Origin: an uncultured Bacteroidales bacterium
Lineage (GTDB): Bacteria > Bacteroidota > Bacteroidia > Bacteroidales > UBA1715
NCBI GenBank assembly: GCA_937892155.1
Contig: CALAUG010000086.1
Location: 1 to 6,366, forward strand
DNA: 6,366 nucleotides
Direction: 5' to 3'
Position numbers and translations under genes: made by a program. Under the pieces are notes generated by a model. It did no database searches. It had not been told where the DNA came from and worked only from the letters and a program-made list of their open reading frames with translations. Below are positions 4,928-6,366 of the stretch, in pieces (positions within the stretch are counted from its first letter, which is position 1; every line of letters starts with the position of its first letter).

Positions 4928-6225
4928 TTTTGCAGCGATTTTCTTATGATGTCAAAAAGTTCGGTGATAGGATTTTGCGAAAAGTCAAAAGAGGTTTTCC
5001 GAGTGGTTTTTTCCTCAAAATAACGATGGTAGTCGGAGTGTGTTTCATATCCGTCAAGCACGATGGGTATCATTTCTGTAGATCCGTCATCGAGCCTTGG
5101 GCGGACAAGGTCCCATTCCTTCATGTAATACCGCTCCATGTTTCCGTCCTTGAGGTCATTTTTCACTTGCTTGCTCAGAATGGGGAGAAACACCTTGCAT
5201 TGGCCGATGGCATCGGCTATGCGGTCGTCGTAGGAATTGCCGCCGAACAGTTTTTTGGAGTCAATCCACACATTGAATCCTTTTTCTTTCAACTTGCTGA
5301 AAATCAAGGCTGCCATTGCCGAGTCCTCGGAAGCATAACTTACGAAGATGCCGCCAAGGTTTTTTAAATCTTCGAACTTGCCTTTGACTATATCTAATTT
5401 CGATGCCAGCATCTCGTGAAATTTAGCGGCATCGGGGAAAGTGTAAACCTTCTGTGTTTTCAGGTATTTGACAAGGCTTGCATCGGGCGAAGAAGAGTCG
5501 TTGTCGCAGTTCAGGGTCATGGCCACTTGCCCGTATTTCAAACGCGACACATCCCCTCTGAGGCAATACCAGAAAAAGCGGAAATACCAGTCGCTGAACC
5601 TGCATCCGATAGCGAGCATCTCCTTGCGTTTCATGAAATTCATCAGCCTGGTAGGATGGGAATTGGAGTTCATCCACATTGCGATAACCTCAATCGCATC
5701 GTTGTCGGTAACGGCGAACTTCTTTGTAACCTTGTCGGGGTCGGCCTTCCCGAAGACATAATACAAGGTGGGCGGCACATCGAAAAACTCATCTGATGAT
5801 GCGGTCTCGCTGATGTCGAAATCGGAACCTTTTTCTCCGAATATGTCGAGTACCCTAAGCTTGTCGCCCCAGATTTCACGCATCACGGTTTCGAGGTATG
5901 GGTCGAAATTGACGGTCAGTACCACGCGGAAACATTTCGTCTTGAGGATTTTCCTCAATTTTTCGGAAACATCATTACTGTCAAAACTGTGATTTTTTAC
6001 GGTTTCAAGAATCTGGTCGTATTTTGACATGTCGGCGAAATCGTCATCTTCGCGGCACCGCTCACGCCTTATCTTGTCAAGATATTCCTTGCTGTCGGAA
6101 AATCCACCTGTCTTTTCCTTGTCTAATAAGGCTTCGTTGCCAAGCACCAGCACATAATTGCCTTTGATGACATTGTCGGTCAGATGCAACCAACACTCTT
6201 CGTTAAAAGCGAGATAATCAGCCAT
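4924..6225 (-). CDS. SIR2-like/TIR fusion protein, probable NAD-linked immune effector
   Basis: The 433-aa protein has an N-terminal SIR2-like region (about 1-240) and a C-terminal TIR domain (about 291-430). SIR2-like features are YVLVLG at 24-29, VVLTVNFDPYLE (101-112) matching the TTNYD/E motif of SIR2-family immune proteins with Asn106, LYYVFG (154-159) where the catalytic His-Gly is expected, and MLAIGCRFSDWYFR (203-216) matching the late G[YC]xxxD motif. The first loop reads LGNEALL, not GAGxS, and the His position is Phe158, so SIR2 NADase activity is doubtful. The TIR part begins GGIFVSYASEDSAMA (291-305), has FNVWIDSKKLFGG (317-329) with IADAI (336-340) and then FLPILSKQV, and keeps a Glu (E370 in RYYMKEWDLV) at the place of the catalytic glutamate of NAD-cleaving TIRs. 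This makes TIR the likely enzyme (cytoplasmic; NAD+ depletion or signal production). No signal peptide or membrane helix is evident. It is the first gene of the cluster, coupled to the STAND gene by a 4-bp overlap. ATG 6225 follows an A-rich leader; no better upstream start exists. Confidence 0.85.
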   Translation of the reverse strand: MADYLAFNEECWLHLTDNVIKGNYVLVLGNEALLDKEKTGGFSDSKEYLDKIRRERCREDDDFADMSKYDQILETVKNHSFDSNDVSEKLRKILKTKCFRVVLTVNFDPYLETVMREIWGDKLRVLDIFGEKGSDFDISETASSDEFFDVPPTLYYVFGKADPDKVTKKFAVTDNDAIEVIAMWMNSNSHPTRLMNFMKRKEMLAIGCRFSDWYFRFFWYCLRGDVSRLKYGQVAMTLNCDNDSSSPDASLVKYLKTQKVYTFPDAAKFHEMLASKLDIVKGKFEDLKNLGGIFVSYASEDSAMAALIFSKLKEKGFNVWIDSKKLFGGNSYDDRIADAIGQCKVFLPILSKQVKNDLKDGNMERYYMKEWDLVRPRLDDGSTEMIPIVLDGYETHSDYHRYFEEKTTRKTSFDFSQNPITELFDIIRKSLQK

Positions 6226-6366
6226 AATTTAGGGTTTTATAATCTGTTTTTTGATTTCCTATAGTTAAAAATGATAATGTTCGATTATATCAGTTGTATT
6301 CGTTTGTAATAGCAGAACTCAAGTAATAAATGCAACTTTTTGATTAATATTTTCAATTGACGGTGC
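6226..6366 (-). promoter_or_regulatory. Leader/promoter region of the SIR2-TIR-STAND cluster
   Basis: This AT-rich, gene-free stretch precedes the first cistron and must carry or adjoin its promoter. On the minus strand it holds a TATAAT hexamer at 6289-6284, directly followed by the GAACATTATCATTTT motif at 6282-6268, then an A-rich leader. I see no convincing Bacteroidales -33/-7 pair (TTTG and TAnnTTTG), so the exact promoter is not assigned. Confidence 0.4.
6268..6282 (-). promoter_or_regulatory. Leader motif upstream of SIR2-TIR gene, copy 1
   Basis: Minus-strand GAACATTATCATTTT, 43-57 bp before the SIR2-TIR ATG, identical to the 15-mer before RhuM (2324-2338). Both are preceded by a related ACTGAT/ACTTGAT sequence, with about four extra bases here. 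A shared operator, promoter portion or a scar of modular insertion are all possible. Confidence 0.35.

Noticed and set aside
4834..5367. 177-aa plus-strand ORF
   Set aside because: Antisense across the STAND/SIR2-TIR overlap; the minus strand here carries clear TIR and P-loop motifs.
6226..6366. Assigning an exact sigma-factor promoter from the TATAAT at 6289-6284
   Set aside because: No matching upstream element at a suitable distance, and Bacteroidales promoters use a different consensus; in AT-rich DNA this hexamer is expected by chance.

Overview
The window looks like a piece of a Bacteroidales chromosome (Bacteroides/Prevotella-like). The grounds are the protein types (an nSTAND1 NTPase with C-terminal WD40 repeats, a long RhuM-type protein, SIR2/TIR proteins), A-rich start contexts without clear Shine-Dalgarno sequences, and AT-rich spacers. 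I cannot fix genus or species. It reads as an accessory, defence-type island with signs of recent rearrangement.

Layout. At the left edge (3-233, + strand) is the 3' end of a small membrane/zinc-ribbon protein. A gene-poor stretch follows (234-620) that contains a 44-bp perfect palindrome at 480-523. Everything to the right lies on the minus strand and is read from right to left. It begins with an AT-rich leader (6226-6366). Next come a SIR2-like/TIR protein (6225-4924) and an nSTAND1 NTPase with one membrane helix and five WD40 repeats (4927-2747), whose start overlaps the previous stop by 4 bp. After 17 bp there is a 127-aa ORF (2729-2346) that joins the start of a macro domain in frame to the second half of a TIR domain. 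Then comes a DinD-like/RhuM fusion (2308-923). Finally, overlapping the RhuM stop, there is a broken gene (930-621) that keeps a TIR N-terminus and, in another frame, a two-helix membrane tail.

Working together (inference). The SIR2-TIR protein and the STAND-WD40 protein are translationally coupled and look like effector and sensor/switch of one immune module. WD40 blades would sense a ligand, the P-loop STAND domain would oligomerise on ATP, and the TIR domain, which keeps its putative catalytic glutamate, would consume NAD+ or make a nucleotide signal. The SIR2-like half has lost the usual glycine-rich nucleotide loop and the catalytic histidine, so it may be structural. The WD40 repeats are near-identical at DNA level and differ mainly at a few positions, the pattern expected of a recognition surface that changes by repeat shuffling. 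Two further TIR-derived genes in the same cluster are internally deleted, so the island seems to gain and lose TIR effectors. No RNA genes, CRISPR array or complete insertion sequence were seen.
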